64,000 nucleotides of DNA from Gracilaria domingensis. Lineage: Eukaryota; Rhodophyta; Florideophyceae; Gracilariales; Gracilariaceae. The DNA is taken from the NCBI GenBank assembly GCA_022539475.1, contig VCMS01000232.1, forward strand, positions 39,770-103,769. Reading direction: 5' to 3'. Each line of letters starts with the position of its first letter. Positions within the stretch are counted from its first letter, which is position 1. Positions 1 through 9,883 of the stretch are shown one piece after another. The notes under the pieces were generated by a model that saw only the letters and a program-made list of their open reading frames with translations, was not told where the DNA came from and ran no database searches. Both the position numbers and the translations under genes were made by a program.

Positions 1-534
1 TTCGATAGACAGGGTGGTTATGCCTCAATGGCTCGGGGAAAAGAAGGTCATTGCCCCGTTACCGAATGATCGAAATCGCGTTCTCTATTTCGACAACTGT
101 AGCGGACAAAATTCACGCCCAGTTTGGCTGCTGCTGCCGAGCGGATTCGCACAGAGATAAGGTATTTTCCCGCAAATGCTACAGACAAAGTTCAACCGGC
201 GGACTTGTTCGTGATCCAAAAGATCAAGAGCACTTGAAATGCTCGTTGGGAGCGGTATAAAATGGAAAAGATTAGTCCGAATTCTTGGTCTGGTTCTGGA
301 AAGGTTATTGATCTCAGGAAAAGTTACTTTCTGTGGCTGGCTGCTCTCGCCATGCAAGAATTTAATCGTAAACGGAATATTGATGGACTAACGTACGCCT
401 GAAAGGCAATGATTCGCACAGGACTGGCGCTGAATGTGAATGGGCTTTGGGACGAAAGCGAATTGTTCCCTGAGCTTCAGGAGATCATAGCAAAGTATCG
501 AAGCCACTTGGAAGGTGAAGTGGTTGCGGAGTAA
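1..534 (+). pseudogene. pogo/Tigger-like DDE transposase relic (3' part)
   Basis: The reading runs in one frame from the window edge to a stop at 158-160 and then in a second frame from 157 to a stop at 532-534, with two internal stops (TGA about 217, TGA about 400). The first frame holds a Y-F-D-N-C-S-G-Q-N block, the usual second catalytic Asp region of DDE_1 (pogo/Tigger, Tc1/mariner superfamily) transposases. The next frame holds F-P-A-N-A-T-D-K-V-Q-P-A-D, the typical 'PPNAT..LQPLD' block. The C-terminal tail ends in a plausible native stop. The 5' half lies outside the window. With one frameshift and two stops it is dead. Family assignment rests on these two motifs only. Confidence 0.7.
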
Positions 535-1907
535 ATTCAACATTATTGTGCTGCGCTGACCACACTAATGGAATCTAAATTAAATGATATGGGGCATACT
601 ATTTTGGTTTGCACATTATTTAGTGTGGTACCGTAATTGCTGTGGGCCATGTTAATATAGGTGTCTTTCAGGCAAAAATGCCTTCGTCAAATAGTAAGGC
701 CCATCCTAATTGCAGTCACTGGGTGAACACCATCCCAACAGCGACCTGTGAAAAAGCCGTTCTTCAATGTTCTTATAGATAGTAAGTGCGATATTATTGC
801 CTTACAGTATGATTTACAGTCTAGGTAACCGTGTGGTAATTTAATGCTTTAAGTACCTCATTGCACTTTAAGACTTAAATTACCTCTCCAAAACGTGCCG
901 AATATGGTTCTCTTTCACAAAGTCTTTGAACAAATCTACCACGTGCCATAACAGCCCGTGTTGCACAAACAAATTTGGATATGACTGGTGACACCTAACG
1001 ACAAGCACCAATCATGAATTTCAAAATTCGAATCTGTAGTGTTTCAGCAAAAAAAGAAAGTAATAAATAAAAAGAATTTGAAAAAAGAGTTAAAAGTTGA
1101 AGGCAATCTCAGATTTCTAGACCCTTTCCAGAATAATTTCTTCATCATAACAATGACGGCGATCTATATTCTGCAATTGATTTGAAACCAACACAAAATT
1201 CTTACCCATATATAAAAGTAAACGGAAAAAACATATATTTACGGTTACTTACTCACTAATTTTAATCCAATACGAGAAGGTGTATATTGTAGTTATTATT
1301 AGAAATGAGGAGCAATGCAGATGTTACAAGCTGCTACTTGACGTCGCACCATACAAAAAGACTCATGTGGTCCACCCGCTCTCATGCACTGATCACGGTG
1401 GCGATATCGAACTGTTTTGAATATGGACACAAAAGTGCTCACAATACTATGAAACGCGTGAAACACACAGAAAGCCCTAACTCTAGAGCTCCTGAGTACT
1501 CCACTGTAATAATGGCACTCACACTGATATTAAAAACAGGGAACTGTTGTGCGACGGTTAGAGCAGTAGCAGCAGTATGCTCATAAGAGTATCAAAAAGT
1601 GCATCCTGTAAACATATAACGACATAGTCCAAATAAGCAAACAAAGAATCAAAAGTTGACGTGCATGGTTTGAAGTTCTCCGCACCAGCATAGACGAAGT
1701 TCTTTACAAACAATGGATGACACCAGCCCATAGTTTGACACATCGAACGATGAATCCTATAGAAATGATAATCAACGACCCACACAGAACTTTCCTGGAG
1801 CATACTTTCTCAAACCGGCACTGAGAACTATTTACAAACTGTTCTTTCTCCTTCAGTATCCAACAAGGTACTTACCATGGCCGGCGACTTTACAGGCAGC
1901 CACTTAT

Positions 1908-1950
1908 AGCAAAGCTCCTACAGGCATGGCGAAAACTCTAATCAGATCAA
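1908..1950 (+). repeat. dispersed short repeat, copy 1
   Basis: The core ATAGCAAAGCTCCTAC followed by a GG-Y-AT-R-GGCG stretch and CTAATC recurs at 43840-43882, and a shorter inverted match lies at 19527-19541. This looks like the end of a non-autonomous DNA element; the other end was not found. Confidence 0.5.
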
Positions 1951-2120
1951 AATGCAAAGCTAATTTGCCAAAATAAAATAAGTTACAAGCCGGAAGCACA
2001 GTTTAGGCTTTCTATTGGCAGTGTTCTGTTCTTTTCAGAACCTCCTGCTTAAGGGCAGTCTACGCGTGGTTCGAGAAATTTACGAGGATTTACAATAGGC
2101 TAGCAAACTTAGCGAAAACT

Positions 2121-2182
2121 TGCAAAGCTTTCGCTATTCACTAGAATCTAGTGCAAAGCTTTCGCTATTTACTAGAATCTAG
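2121..2182 (+). repeat. tandem pair, 31-bp period
   Basis: Two adjacent copies of a 31-bp unit beginning TGCAAAGCTTTCGCTATT and ending CTAGAATCTAG, differing at one base. They lie about 240 bp upstream of the Harbinger ORF and may be subterminal repeats of that element. Confidence 0.75.
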
Positions 2183-2197
2183 TGATCCAGGCACTAC

Positions 2198-2270
2198 GGC
2201 TCAAGCGTTACGCTGCACACGCGTAACGGCTGAGCCAAAAGATCTCAGATCTCGCCGAGACAGCGAGATC
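2198..2270. repeat. two consecutive hairpins
   Basis: The first hairpin has arms 2198-2213 and 2221-2236 (14 of 16 pairs, 7-nt loop). The second has perfect 8-bp arms, GATCTCGC at 2248-2255 and GCGAGATC at 2263-2270, with a 7-nt loop. Their position just before the transposase suggests transposase binding sites or promoter structure; that is inference. Confidence 0.6.
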
Positions 2271-2420
2271 GTAGGCGTCACGCACAGAAAACAAATGCGG
2301 TCGAATTGAGATCTTGACGTTATACGTCAATCCGTATGCGACGGTAATCGCTTGTGGTAAATACGAACCGTCGGCGCACAGCATTGCTCGTAAACATGTA
2401 GTAGCCTAGAAGGCTACGCT

Positions 2421-3482
2421 ATGACAAGGATTCACAAACGAACTCGCAAACTCACCAATCGCCTCCTCGCAATATGTGGAGCACTCACAGCTCTCATGGC
2501 AACAACCAGGACCCCTCCCACACGAGTGGAACGCGAAAGGCGGTGCTTTGCACAGGTTAATCAGAGACTGAGCGATTCGGAGTTTCGGTCTTGCTACCGT
2601 CTTTGTCGCCATACATTTTTCCTGCTTTTGGCGCAATTGCGTCCGTTTCTCTCACAATATAATGAAGAGGAGTATGAATCCGAAATACAAGCGCACCTCA
2701 GTGGTTCGGCAATTGAGGCCGCAACAAAACTAGGAATCTTTCTCAGATTCATGGCTGGCGCGAGCTACTGGGATCTTATGCTAACATACGGAATCGGAAG
2801 GTCAACATGTTATTCAATCTTTCGCGAAGTTTTGACTATTTGCGACTCGTACCTAACGTTTGAAGGTCTGCCTCCAAAAGAAGATATAGCGGCCTACAAA
2901 CGAAGAGCAATAGATTTTGCCATCTCGCGATGAAACTTGAACTTACTTCCTGGCTGTGTTGGTGCCTTGGATGGCACTTTAATTTTCTTGCAAAAGCCTT
3001 CGAAAGAGCTTAGCAACCAACAGTTCTACACGAGAAAAGGTGGTTTCGGGGTGCCTGTGCAGGCTCTGGTGGATGCTAAGTACCGTTTTATTGCTTCTTC
3101 GGCTGTCTGTGTTGGTTCTACCGTTGATGCTGTTGCGTTCGCTCACTCTAATATTGGTAGGTTTCTTCAAGAAGAAGGTCTACCAGCAGGTTTTTGGATT
3201 GCCGGTGATGAGGCCTATAGATGCACAATGTTCATTGTGACGACAATACCAAGGAGTATGGCTCATCGTTATCAAGATGGTTTTAATTTCTGTCTGTCAT
3301 CGCATCGGGTGCATGTTGAGCAAGCGTTTGGACGCTTGAAAAACCGCTGGGGAATACTGTGGAGACCACTGAAGTTTGAACTGCAGACGTCTTTAATCAT
3401 TGTTAATACAGCAATGAGGCTGGAAAACTTGTGCATTAACTCTGGTGATGCTGCGCAAATGAATGCTTCAGCTGGTGTATAA
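2421..3482 (+). pseudogene. PIF/Harbinger transposase broken by one in-frame TGA
   Basis: A single reading frame of about 353 codons, from ATG 2421 to the stop at 3480-3482, is cut once by TGA at 2931-2933. The N-terminal half (170 residues) is helical and Cys/Arg-rich. The second half carries the Harbinger DDE core: G-A-L-D-G-T (first Asp), a V-D-A-K-Y-R-F block, G-S-T-V-D-A-V-A-F (second acidic block), a G-D-E-A-Y segment and V-E-Q-A-F-G-R-L-K-N-R-W (catalytic Glu region). All the expected acidic residues survive, so only the one stop separates it from an intact ORF. No Myb-like partner ORF lies next to it and I could not define terminal repeats. Confidence 0.8.
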
Positions 3483-3921
3483 TTCGAACATGAAGCTCTT
3501 CAATGGCTTCATATCTGGCTGGCGTGGTGGGAGAACGATTTTGATTACTTATTCGATCCGCCGAATGAGTTTGCGGTTTGAATCAGGTGAAGGTACTCTC
3601 CTTAGTTCAACAACAACTTGTTCTATTGGTTTCGATGATAATTACTCGCTTACGCGTATACGGTTATGTATGATAACCGAGAACTATCGGTTTAAGCGAC
3701 CAATGTTCAATTAGCAGAGGTCATGAGTACAACTCTGGTCTCAAGAGCCGCGAGACCTACGTCTGTAAACAGAGAAGTAAAACAAATATCGCCTTCAGCA
3801 TCCAATAGGAGAAAGCTACTTCTGCTCTGCAGATTTGTGGTGACTACCTTGTCGGAAAACGTTGCAGCGTTCCGGAGTCTTCCTCTCGGTATAACGATTT
3901 TCATTCTGCGTGTTTGTCAAC

Positions 3922-5238
3922 ATGGGGGTTTTCCGCCGCAGAAAGTCACGCCAGGTTACCAACGAGCCTCTTCCGGAATGGGAGGACCAACGCTGGCGTT
4001 CTCATCTTCGAGCTTGCGCACTTGGTGTTGAACACCACTGCAACTTGTACGTTGAAGTGATCAACAACGAAAGAAGGGAAGCTGACACATACTTCATAGA
4101 CAACGATGAGGCGCGAGCAAGAAGTCACGCGGAGTCCTCTTTTGAGAACAAACGCATCATTTCCGATCTTGGCGCATTAGCCCCGATTACGAACGCACTT
4201 CATCAAATACCAGAGCCGCTGGCTGGTTATAGTTCTATTGCGACAAGCCCGGACCCTGCTCGTTCCGACATCATAACCATCATCTACGCTGCTAGCCGCA
4301 TGCAAATGTCATACCTTACGGACATGGTCGAGTTTCTTCGTGAACAGTTCGGATCCTACCATATTGAGCAAATTCAGCAAGGCAGTGTTGATTTATTCCT
4401 GCATGTCAATCCAACCGTTCGTGACTCGCTCTCCACCATGATGCCATCTCGTGAGGACGCAAATACTGAGATAGCCTCGGCAGTGAAGGAATATTGTGGT
4501 GTTTCCGTAATTCCAGTCCCCGTTCATCCCGTTACACAAAACTCAACCTCAGTTTCAAGCAGGGTCCCACCCCCACCATTTTCAGCTTCGACGCAGAGCA
4601 ATGTAGCCAACGTGCCACTGCCGCCGCCAATGCGAACGTCGAAAGATGCAATGCGCAAATCTCACACGACACCGTTATCTGGTCATTCTTCTGAAATTGG
4701 GCCAACGTCACCCGAGCTTCATAACCAACAGGGTGTACCGCGACATGAGCATAATCTTAAGACCCCGTCTCCCCCGCGTCCAGAACGGAATAGAATGTTC
4801 GCCGCTCGTACGGAAACGCCACAACAGAATACGGAGCATACGCTTCAGAATCAGGAACAAATGGAAAAGCCGTTTACTTCTGCTGCTGACGATATCGGTA
4901 TACCGACGGGACGTTCTTGGTTCACGGACCAGGTTGAAGCACCCAAGAACGCGGAACAGCGCGCAGTGTCGATATCGCAACCAAGGGAACTAGTTCAAAT
5001 GAACAATACTGCTGCATCAGTGAAAAAGACTCAGGATGTTTCGTCGCAGAAGTCTTGTTCTTTGCGCGAAGACAATTTGAAGCCAGATCGAAGTACACCG
5101 GATCACTTGAAGAATTTTCAGGATTCAGATGAGATGCTGTTCAGGAGATATGAACAACTGAAGGAAGTTTGGGAACTTGTTGCAGTTTCACAAGCAAGTG
5201 ATACACAGCCACGGCAAGTTCTGTGGACTTCAACTTGA
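3922..5238 (+). CDS. IST1-like ESCRT-III-associated protein
   Basis: A 438-residue intron-less ORF. I chose ATG 3922 (M-G-V-F-R-R-R-K); an upstream in-frame GTG is not a likely eukaryotic start. Residues about 20-175 match the helical IST1 domain: a basic start, the A-R-A-R-S-H-A-E-S segment corresponding to the 'A+I+VE' helix, then D-I-I-T-I-I-Y-A-A-S-R, which is the 'AistlIyAapr' hallmark, followed by a helix ending in E-Q-F-G. The rest is a low-complexity Pro/Ser/Gln-rich tail with a short charged helix at the C-terminus, where IST1 proteins carry MIM-type VPS4-binding motifs. IST1 regulates ESCRT-III disassembly through VPS4 at endosomes and the midbody. The N-terminal helix is diverged, so assignment rests on the middle of the domain. 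Confidence 0.72.
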   Translation: MGVFRRRKSRQVTNEPLPEWEDQRWRSHLRACALGVEHHCNLYVEVINNERREADTYFIDNDEARARSHAESSFENKRIISDLGALAPITNALHQIPEPLAGYSSIATSPDPARSDIITIIYAASRMQMSYLTDMVEFLREQFGSYHIEQIQQGSVDLFLHVNPTVRDSLSTMMPSREDANTEIASAVKEYCGVSVIPVPVHPVTQNSTSVSSRVPPPPFSASTQSNVANVPLPPPMRTSKDAMRKSHTTPLSGHSSEIGPTSPELHNQQGVPRHEHNLKTPSPPRPERNRMFAARTETPQQNTEHTLQNQEQMEKPFTSAADDIGIPTGRSWFTDQVEAPKNAEQRAVSISQPRELVQMNNTAASVKKTQDVSSQKSCSLREDNLKPDRSTPDHLKNFQDSDEMLFRRYEQLKEVWELVAVSQASDTQPRQVLWTST

Positions 5239-5646
5239 GATGGACATTTTGACGGACTTTCCAATAAATGCAATTGGTTATCATGTATTACTGATGCTTG
5301 ACTTACGGAATACGTGGTTGATATGTTGATATCACTTGCAATTGCGATAGCCAGGCACATGTACCATGCGGTAGGATAGAGTGATCAGCAGTTGACGATA
5401 GAAACGTGGAGCCTTATCGCTTGTGTGTGCCGGATAAGAATCTTTGTTCACTGCGTTCAACAGGGTGTGGTGCGACGGTACCGGAGATGGGCTATGGTGT
5501 TGCCTGCGGCGCCACGCTCGTTCACTGACCCCGCATTCCAAGCTCGCGTAGAGGCCATCGTATGCGGCTAGAAATGATAGACTGTATGCTGGGCAGAAGA
5601 AAGCCATTCGTTGCTTCAAACCGTATCCAAGTGACTGTCCTCGAAG
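5239..5646. other. intergenic spacer
   Basis: 408 bp between two same-strand genes. It should hold the IST1-like 3' end and the hydrolase promoter; an AATAAA-like signal (CCAATAAATG) lies about 5260. The ORFs crossing it show no protein features. Confidence 0.5.
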
Positions 5647-6657
5647 ATGAATACGGAAGTGCTGTGGTACTTCTTCCTTGCTGTTCTGGTAGTCTACGGA
5701 GTCCTGGCTGTGGTGCTTCTGATAATCTTACCAGCTAAAGTGGCAAAACCGCCGTGGCATCTGCCAAGCCCGGGAAAGGCGCTTCAGGACAAAACTATTC
5801 CGCCTTCGTGGTTCGGTGCAACTAATCCCAAACAGCTAAATCTTTCATTTCAAGATGTTGCGTTTCTCACTCCTGCAGGCCTTTCTCTTAGAGGATGGTT
5901 GATGCCATCAGCTCAGAGTCGTCGCAGCACTCCGTCTACAGTTGCTTTCGCGTGCGTCCATGGTGCTGGGCGCGACCGGCGCGCATTTTTGCGTCACGCC
6001 GTCTTCCTGACCGAAGCGGGATTTGATGTTTTGTTGTTTGACTGCTCTAATCATGGAGCAAGTGACAGCTTTCCCATGTGGCCAAGAGGACCTTGGCCAG
6101 GTCGGGCAGTATCTCTCGGAAAGCGTGAACATGTTGACGTCATATCAGCGGTTAGGTTCCCCAATTCACGTGGGACCGAACGTGTTGCAGTCCTCGGGAC
6201 TTCACAAGGAGCATCGTCAGCCATTATCGCCGCAGCCAAGTGCTCTGAAATTGATGCATTCGTTTTGGAAAACCCATTTTCTTCACCGGAAGTTCTGGTT
6301 CGACATATAGTCACAACTATTCTGAAGAGAATTCCTTTGCCGTTTTTCGACGTTGCCCTAACGCCGTTGGCATTTCGACTCTCACTCCTCCGTACTGGTA
6401 ATTTCCCAATTTCAGAACAGAAGAAGGCTATCGATTATGTCTTGAACGTAACTGTCCCCGTTCTGTTTATCCATGGCACTGCTGACCTAGTAGTACATCA
6501 CAAAGAGTCTGAGATATTATACAACGCAGCTGCAATGGAAGACAAAGAAATATGGCTTGTTGATAATGCACCTCATACCCAATGCTTTAACACGAAACCA
6601 GACGATTTCCGGATCAAAGTAACAGACTTCTTGCGTGCTCATCTTTCAGGTGCTTGA
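5647..6657 (+). CDS. membrane-anchored alpha/beta hydrolase
   Basis: A complete 336-residue ORF from ATG 5647. Residues about 6-29 form one hydrophobic helix, so the enzyme is probably anchored with the hydrolase domain on one side of a membrane. The fold is complete: oxyanion loop H-G-A-G (His105), nucleophile elbow G-T-S-Q-G (Ser186), acid in H-G-T-A-D (Asp280) and catalytic His310 in N-A-P-H. This resembles the ABHD12/13/17 and bacterial YqkD-like group, serine hydrolases acting on lipids, acylated proteins or other esters; the substrate cannot be read from sequence. The stop is 20 bp before the start of the next fragment. Confidence 0.88.
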   Translation: MNTEVLWYFFLAVLVVYGVLAVVLLIILPAKVAKPPWHLPSPGKALQDKTIPPSWFGATNPKQLNLSFQDVAFLTPAGLSLRGWLMPSAQSRRSTPSTVAFACVHGAGRDRRAFLRHAVFLTEAGFDVLLFDCSNHGASDSFPMWPRGPWPGRAVSLGKREHVDVISAVRFPNSRGTERVAVLGTSQGASSAIIAAAKCSEIDAFVLENPFSSPEVLVRHIVTTILKRIPLPFFDVALTPLAFRLSLLRTGNFPISEQKKAIDYVLNVTVPVLFIHGTADLVVHHKESEILYNAAAMEDKEIWLVDNAPHTQCFNTKPDDFRIKVTDFLRAHLSGA

Positions 6658-6677
6658 CGGTATATACTAGGAGTACG

Positions 6678-7457
6678 ATGGCCCTGAACCGGGTAACGAA
6701 CTGCCAAAGTAAGTACAAGCTTGATAACAATGCCATCACCGGGGGCCACGTGCTGAAGCTGAGATATTGTGAAGCCAAAGTCCATAAACGAAACTCTTTG
6801 CCCCAACCATGGAGAGCAACTCAACTTGTTCCGCTGACTGATCCAGTTCATGACCGCCTCACTGTCGAAATTCGTCGCGGATGTACTCGCGGGTGCCGCT
6901 TCTGTCTTTCGGGCATGGTGCAGCGGCCTGCTCGAGACGTAAATCCAGATGATGTGATTAGGACAGTGAAGGAAGGCGTGAAAGCCACAGGATATGACGA
7001 TTTTTCATTGCTCTCATTGAGCTGTTCAGATTGGCTGAGCTTACCCAGCGTCGAGATTCAATTGAAGAACGAGCTTCGTGAGGATGAAGAGTCGATATCA
7101 CTTTCACTTGGATCGCAACGTGTTGATAGGTTTGATGAGCACATAGCCCATGTGCTTGATGGAAGCCGAAAATCTGGACTGACATTTGCGCCAGAGGCCG
7201 GAACTCAACGAATACGAGATGTCATCAACAAAGGCTTGACCAACGAAGACTTGCTGAAAGGTGTTAAGCTCGCTTATGATTCAGGTTATCATAACGTGAA
7301 ACTCTACTTCATGATCAATCTTCCATCTGAAACAGACGATGATGTTATGGGTATAGCAGACAGCAGCGACAAATGCCCACTCGTCCAGAGGGAACAATCA
7401 CCTCTTCCAAAACGTGGTCTTCAGATATGCGAGCAAGAGACACACATCAAAATATGA
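6678..7457 (+). pseudogene. radical SAM domain fragment (TIGR03960-like), clipped at both ends
   Basis: A 259-codon ORF from ATG 6678. It contains the radical-SAM [4Fe-4S] motif R-R-G-C-T-R-G-C-R-F-C (Cys69, Cys73, Cys76), the following R-P-A-R-D-V-N-P-D-D block and the F-A-P-E-A-G-T-Q-R-I-R-D-V-I-N-K-G stretch typical of the B12-binding-domain radical SAM family of cyanobacteria and plastid lineages. The usual N-terminal B12-like domain is missing. The barrel stops just after the N-L-P-S-E-T-D-D-D-V block, followed by 35 unrelated residues; full-length members are about twice as long. The last 11 bp overlap the 3' end of the SNARE gene on the other strand. It could be a relic or one exon of a split gene; I see no convincing splice pair. 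Confidence 0.65.
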
Positions 7458-7841
7458 AATGAATAACTGCTTCGAACAGAAGTATGATGAGAAGTACAAG
7501 TGACCATAGTACGAGACAGAAGGAGCGAATGTTGTACGGCGAAACTGAAAGTCCTTCAGTTCCACGATCTGTTCTGACGACATGATCAGACGCTCTTTCC
7601 ATGCCATGAGAAATTTCGTCGAGCATGACATTCTGTGAATCAAATTTGTTGTACATCAGCCCAGGTATTCGTTTTACGGACTCCACGCCTGTAGCAAGTC
7701 CTTGGAGGTCTTTATCTTGTGTGACAAGAGCAAGCCGTTGTTGTTCCAGCACTTGCTCCGCAGAAAGCGCTGCTTCATTTACACTGCCATAAGCGGATGC
7801 ATTGGATGCAGGCTTTCGGTCACCAAGGAGTTCTTCGCGTG
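7447..7841 (-). CDS. Qc-type SNARE, 3' exon
   Basis: The C-terminal 130 codons of a syntaxin-8/SYP5-like Qc-SNARE. They include L-G-D-R after a conserved REELL segment, a SNARE heptad helix with the zero-layer Gln in F-D-S-Q-N, and a C-terminal transmembrane anchor (about 20 hydrophobic residues) ending at the stop. On the minus strand the coding part is preceded by CCTTCTCAG at 7850-7842, a good polypyrimidine plus AG acceptor. A split codon beginning with A would restore the family sequence T-R-E-E-L-L. I therefore end the exon at 7841 and regard the longer open frame up to 8466 as intron plus antisense of uL18. The upstream exon with the N-terminal domain was not found. SNAREs of this type act in endosomal/vacuolar fusion. 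Confidence 0.7.
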
Positions 7842-8148
7842 CTGAGAAGGACGGGGGCGCGGACCGGACGTGGACGACGCAGCGGCGGCGGACGGGCGGC
7901 TGTGCGTAGGCGAGAGAGACGGGCAGACGAATTGTAGGTGTGTATCGGAAGGGGGGGGACGAAGGCTTGAACGCGAGCCATGACGGACAGCGCGACTGAG
8001 CGCGACTGAACACGACGGGGAGGGCCCGTGAAGGGCAGACGGACGGGAAGACCGAACGGAAGCGCACAAGATCAAACTCTCGCTCGGCAAAAGATGCAAA
8101 AATGAAAAGGTACTGACGGTACCCAAAGTTACACTGCTGCGCGCCGCA

Positions 8149-8246
8149 CGCGCCGAAATCAAAACGCTTCGCTCTGGTACACAGAGCGAAGCGTTTTGAT
8201 TTCGGCGCGCGCAGCGCGCAGAGCGAAGCGTTTTGATTTCGGCGCG
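8149..8246. repeat. 28-bp perfect hairpin plus a third direct copy, in a GC-rich divergent promoter
   Basis: Arms 8149-8176 and 8182-8209 pair perfectly over 28 bp with a 5-nt loop. The right-arm sequence (core GAAGCGTTTTGATTTCGGCG) recurs directly at 8219-8246, 37 bp on. It sits between the minus-strand SNARE and plus-strand uL18, embedded in CpG-rich DNA. Confidence 0.85.
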
Positions 8247-8314
8247 CGCGGCGCGCAGCGCGGCGCGACGGCGAGGCGGCGGCGGCGCGCGCGCGAGCGA
8301 GCAAGACGTGGAGC

Positions 8315-8650
8315 ATGGCGCGCGTGAGGGTGCGTTGGCCAGACGCCGACACGCTGCGACTGCTGCTGCGGCTGACCAGCAGGCACGTGCACGCGCAGCT
8401 GGTGGACAAGCATGGCGGACGCATCGTCGTCGCCGCGCACACTACGGAGCCGGCGGTGCGCGACATGATTGACGCGGCCGCGCCGCGCGGCAGCTACGTC
8501 ACTACGTCCATGCCGGCGGCCGGCGTGGTCGGCAGGGTGTTTGCGCAGCGCGCCGTGCGCATGGGTATCTCGGACTCCGACGTGTACTGGCAGCGGTCTG
8601 GCCGATATCACGGCAAGATCAAGGCGACCAAGCTAAGGCAGATCTCATAA
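8315..8650 (+). CDS. organellar (mitochondrial-type) ribosomal protein uL18
   Basis: A complete 111-residue ORF from ATG 8315. It follows bacterial-type L18 throughout: R-L-L-L-R-L-T-S-R-H-V-H-A-Q-L-V-D strand, the I-V-V-A-A-H-T-T block, a V-G-R-V-F-A-Q-R-A helix and the C-terminal R-S-G-R-Y-H-G-K-I-K-A signature that contacts 5S rRNA or its position. The bacterial family averages about 115 residues. There is almost no N-terminal extension, so a mitochondrial location using internal basic N-terminal signals (M-A-R-V-R-V-R-W) is likelier than plastid; plastid is not excluded. The gene is much more GC-rich than its neighbours. Confidence 0.85.
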   Translation: MARVRVRWPDADTLRLLLRLTSRHVHAQLVDKHGGRIVVAAHTTEPAVRDMIDAAAPRGSYVTTSMPAAGVVGRVFAQRAVRMGISDSDVYWQRSGRYHGKIKATKLRQIS

Positions 8651-8888
8651 AGCTTTGTGCAGTCTGGTCGGTGCTTCTGATAGCGTTTGGAAAGTTCGCA
8701 GTCATCGGAGGTGGCGACATCGGAAAAATGTTCTACAGGTAAAGTTTCCGAGATTATTGCGTATTGGGGGTAGCAGGACGGGGTTATCTCAATTTCTAAC
8801 TGTCCTGTGATAGAAAACTGAGTATTATGAGCTCCGTTCTTACGCGTGCTTCCGTTATGGAGGTATGGCTTTATGTAAAGTAAGATTG

Positions 8889-9883
8889 TCAGTTTGTTAA
8901 AGTTCCATTTCCGTCTAGTCGAAGCCCGGCGTCTTCCAGCTCAACATCCTTAAAAGCCCTTCTTGTTAAACGAGTGATGAAGAACATCGCAGCGGCCATG
9001 GATACAACACACAAACCCTTCAATATTAACGGAAGTATGGAGGCGCCGCCAGTTATCACTCCAGCTCCGACGTCACTCGCAGCAGCTCCAACCAGGACAA
9101 GATTGAAAACGCTTGGTGCGATTCCTATCATCGTAGCAAAGACATACTCGATAAACGACACTCCCGTCACACTTAACAGGTAGTTGAGCATAAACCCAGG
9201 AAAAGGGCTTAGCCGCATGAGCAAAACAAACTTCCATCCCCCTTCCTGTCCACTTTCCAACAGAATACGTCGTAATCGTGGTTTAGACTCCAAGAAGCTT
9301 ACCGCACCAGCCTTTAACCAAGTACGCCGAGGGCAAACGCAGCTGCCGGTGCAATTGTCTTCGAGATGAATAGGGCCAAAAAGGCATGTAAGGACGGTAG
9401 CACCGCTCCTGCTGCAAGCATTAGTCGCATGTTCGCCGGGAAACAACACAGAACAGTGAAGATATTCACACAAGCAAGCAGGACTGCTGCCTTGGTTGCG
9501 CCCAGACTTGCGGCATGTGTTGCAATAGTTGCCATTAGCTGCTGTTGACGAGCCAGTCGTGCGAACGCATACGCACCGAATGCCAGAGCGATAAGCGTTA
9601 TTATTCGGCTTCGGAAACGTGACGGCGGTGTTCTTCTGTCTTCCGATAGGGAAGAAGGGATTGGCTCGAATGCTGTTGAAGTCACGGGCGGATGTGGCTG
9701 TGATGTTGTCTCGTGCGATTCCGACACATTGTGAGTTGCTGTAGCCGTGCAGCACAGCAACGGCAGATTGCGTGGGCGCTTGCGTTTAACGGACCGAAAC
9801 GCATGGGGTGCGGCAGTGGGAGAAAGCTGTACCTTTACCGCGGAGAGAGGCACAGATATCCGGAGGGAAACAATAAAGGCCAT
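8889..9883 (-). CDS. TVP38/TMEM64 (DedA-like, SNARE-associated) membrane protein, one frameshift
   Basis: Two overlapping minus-strand frames join near 9326. The first (ATG 9883-9881) has a Ser/Thr/Arg-rich, acid-poor leader of about 85 residues resembling a plastid transit peptide. It is followed by a basic stretch, one membrane helix and the C-F-P-A-N-M-R-L-M-L-A-A-G segment of the PF09335 domain. The second carries A-V-S-F-L-E-S-K-P, then L-M-R-L-S-P-F-P-G-F-M-L-N-Y, the family hallmark 'R.sPi.Pf...ny', and two further membrane helices, ending at 8889. One extra base in the GGC-GTA at about 9326 would give the family's G-R-T-W at the join, so the break looks like a sequencing slip. These proteins act in lipid scramblase or membrane-contact roles. 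Confidence 0.8.

Larger units (their letters stand above)
535..2420. other. AT-rich stretch without a gene
   Basis: No ORF here has recognisable protein features; short ORFs at 1305-1586 and 1558-1803 look accidental. It holds a short repeat shared with 43.8 kb (1908-1950), a 31-bp tandem pair (2121-2182) and two hairpins (2198-2270), the last two directly upstream of the Harbinger transposase. Confidence 0.6.

Noticed and set aside
5332-5619. Minus-strand 95-codon ORF between IST1-like and hydrolase genes
   Set aside because: No family features; it crosses the expected promoter and 3' region of the flanking genes.
7842-8466. Long minus-strand ORF extending the SNARE upstream
   Set aside because: Its upper part is the antisense of uL18 and CpG-rich repeat. 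A good AG acceptor at 7842 and the family sequence support an exon boundary instead.
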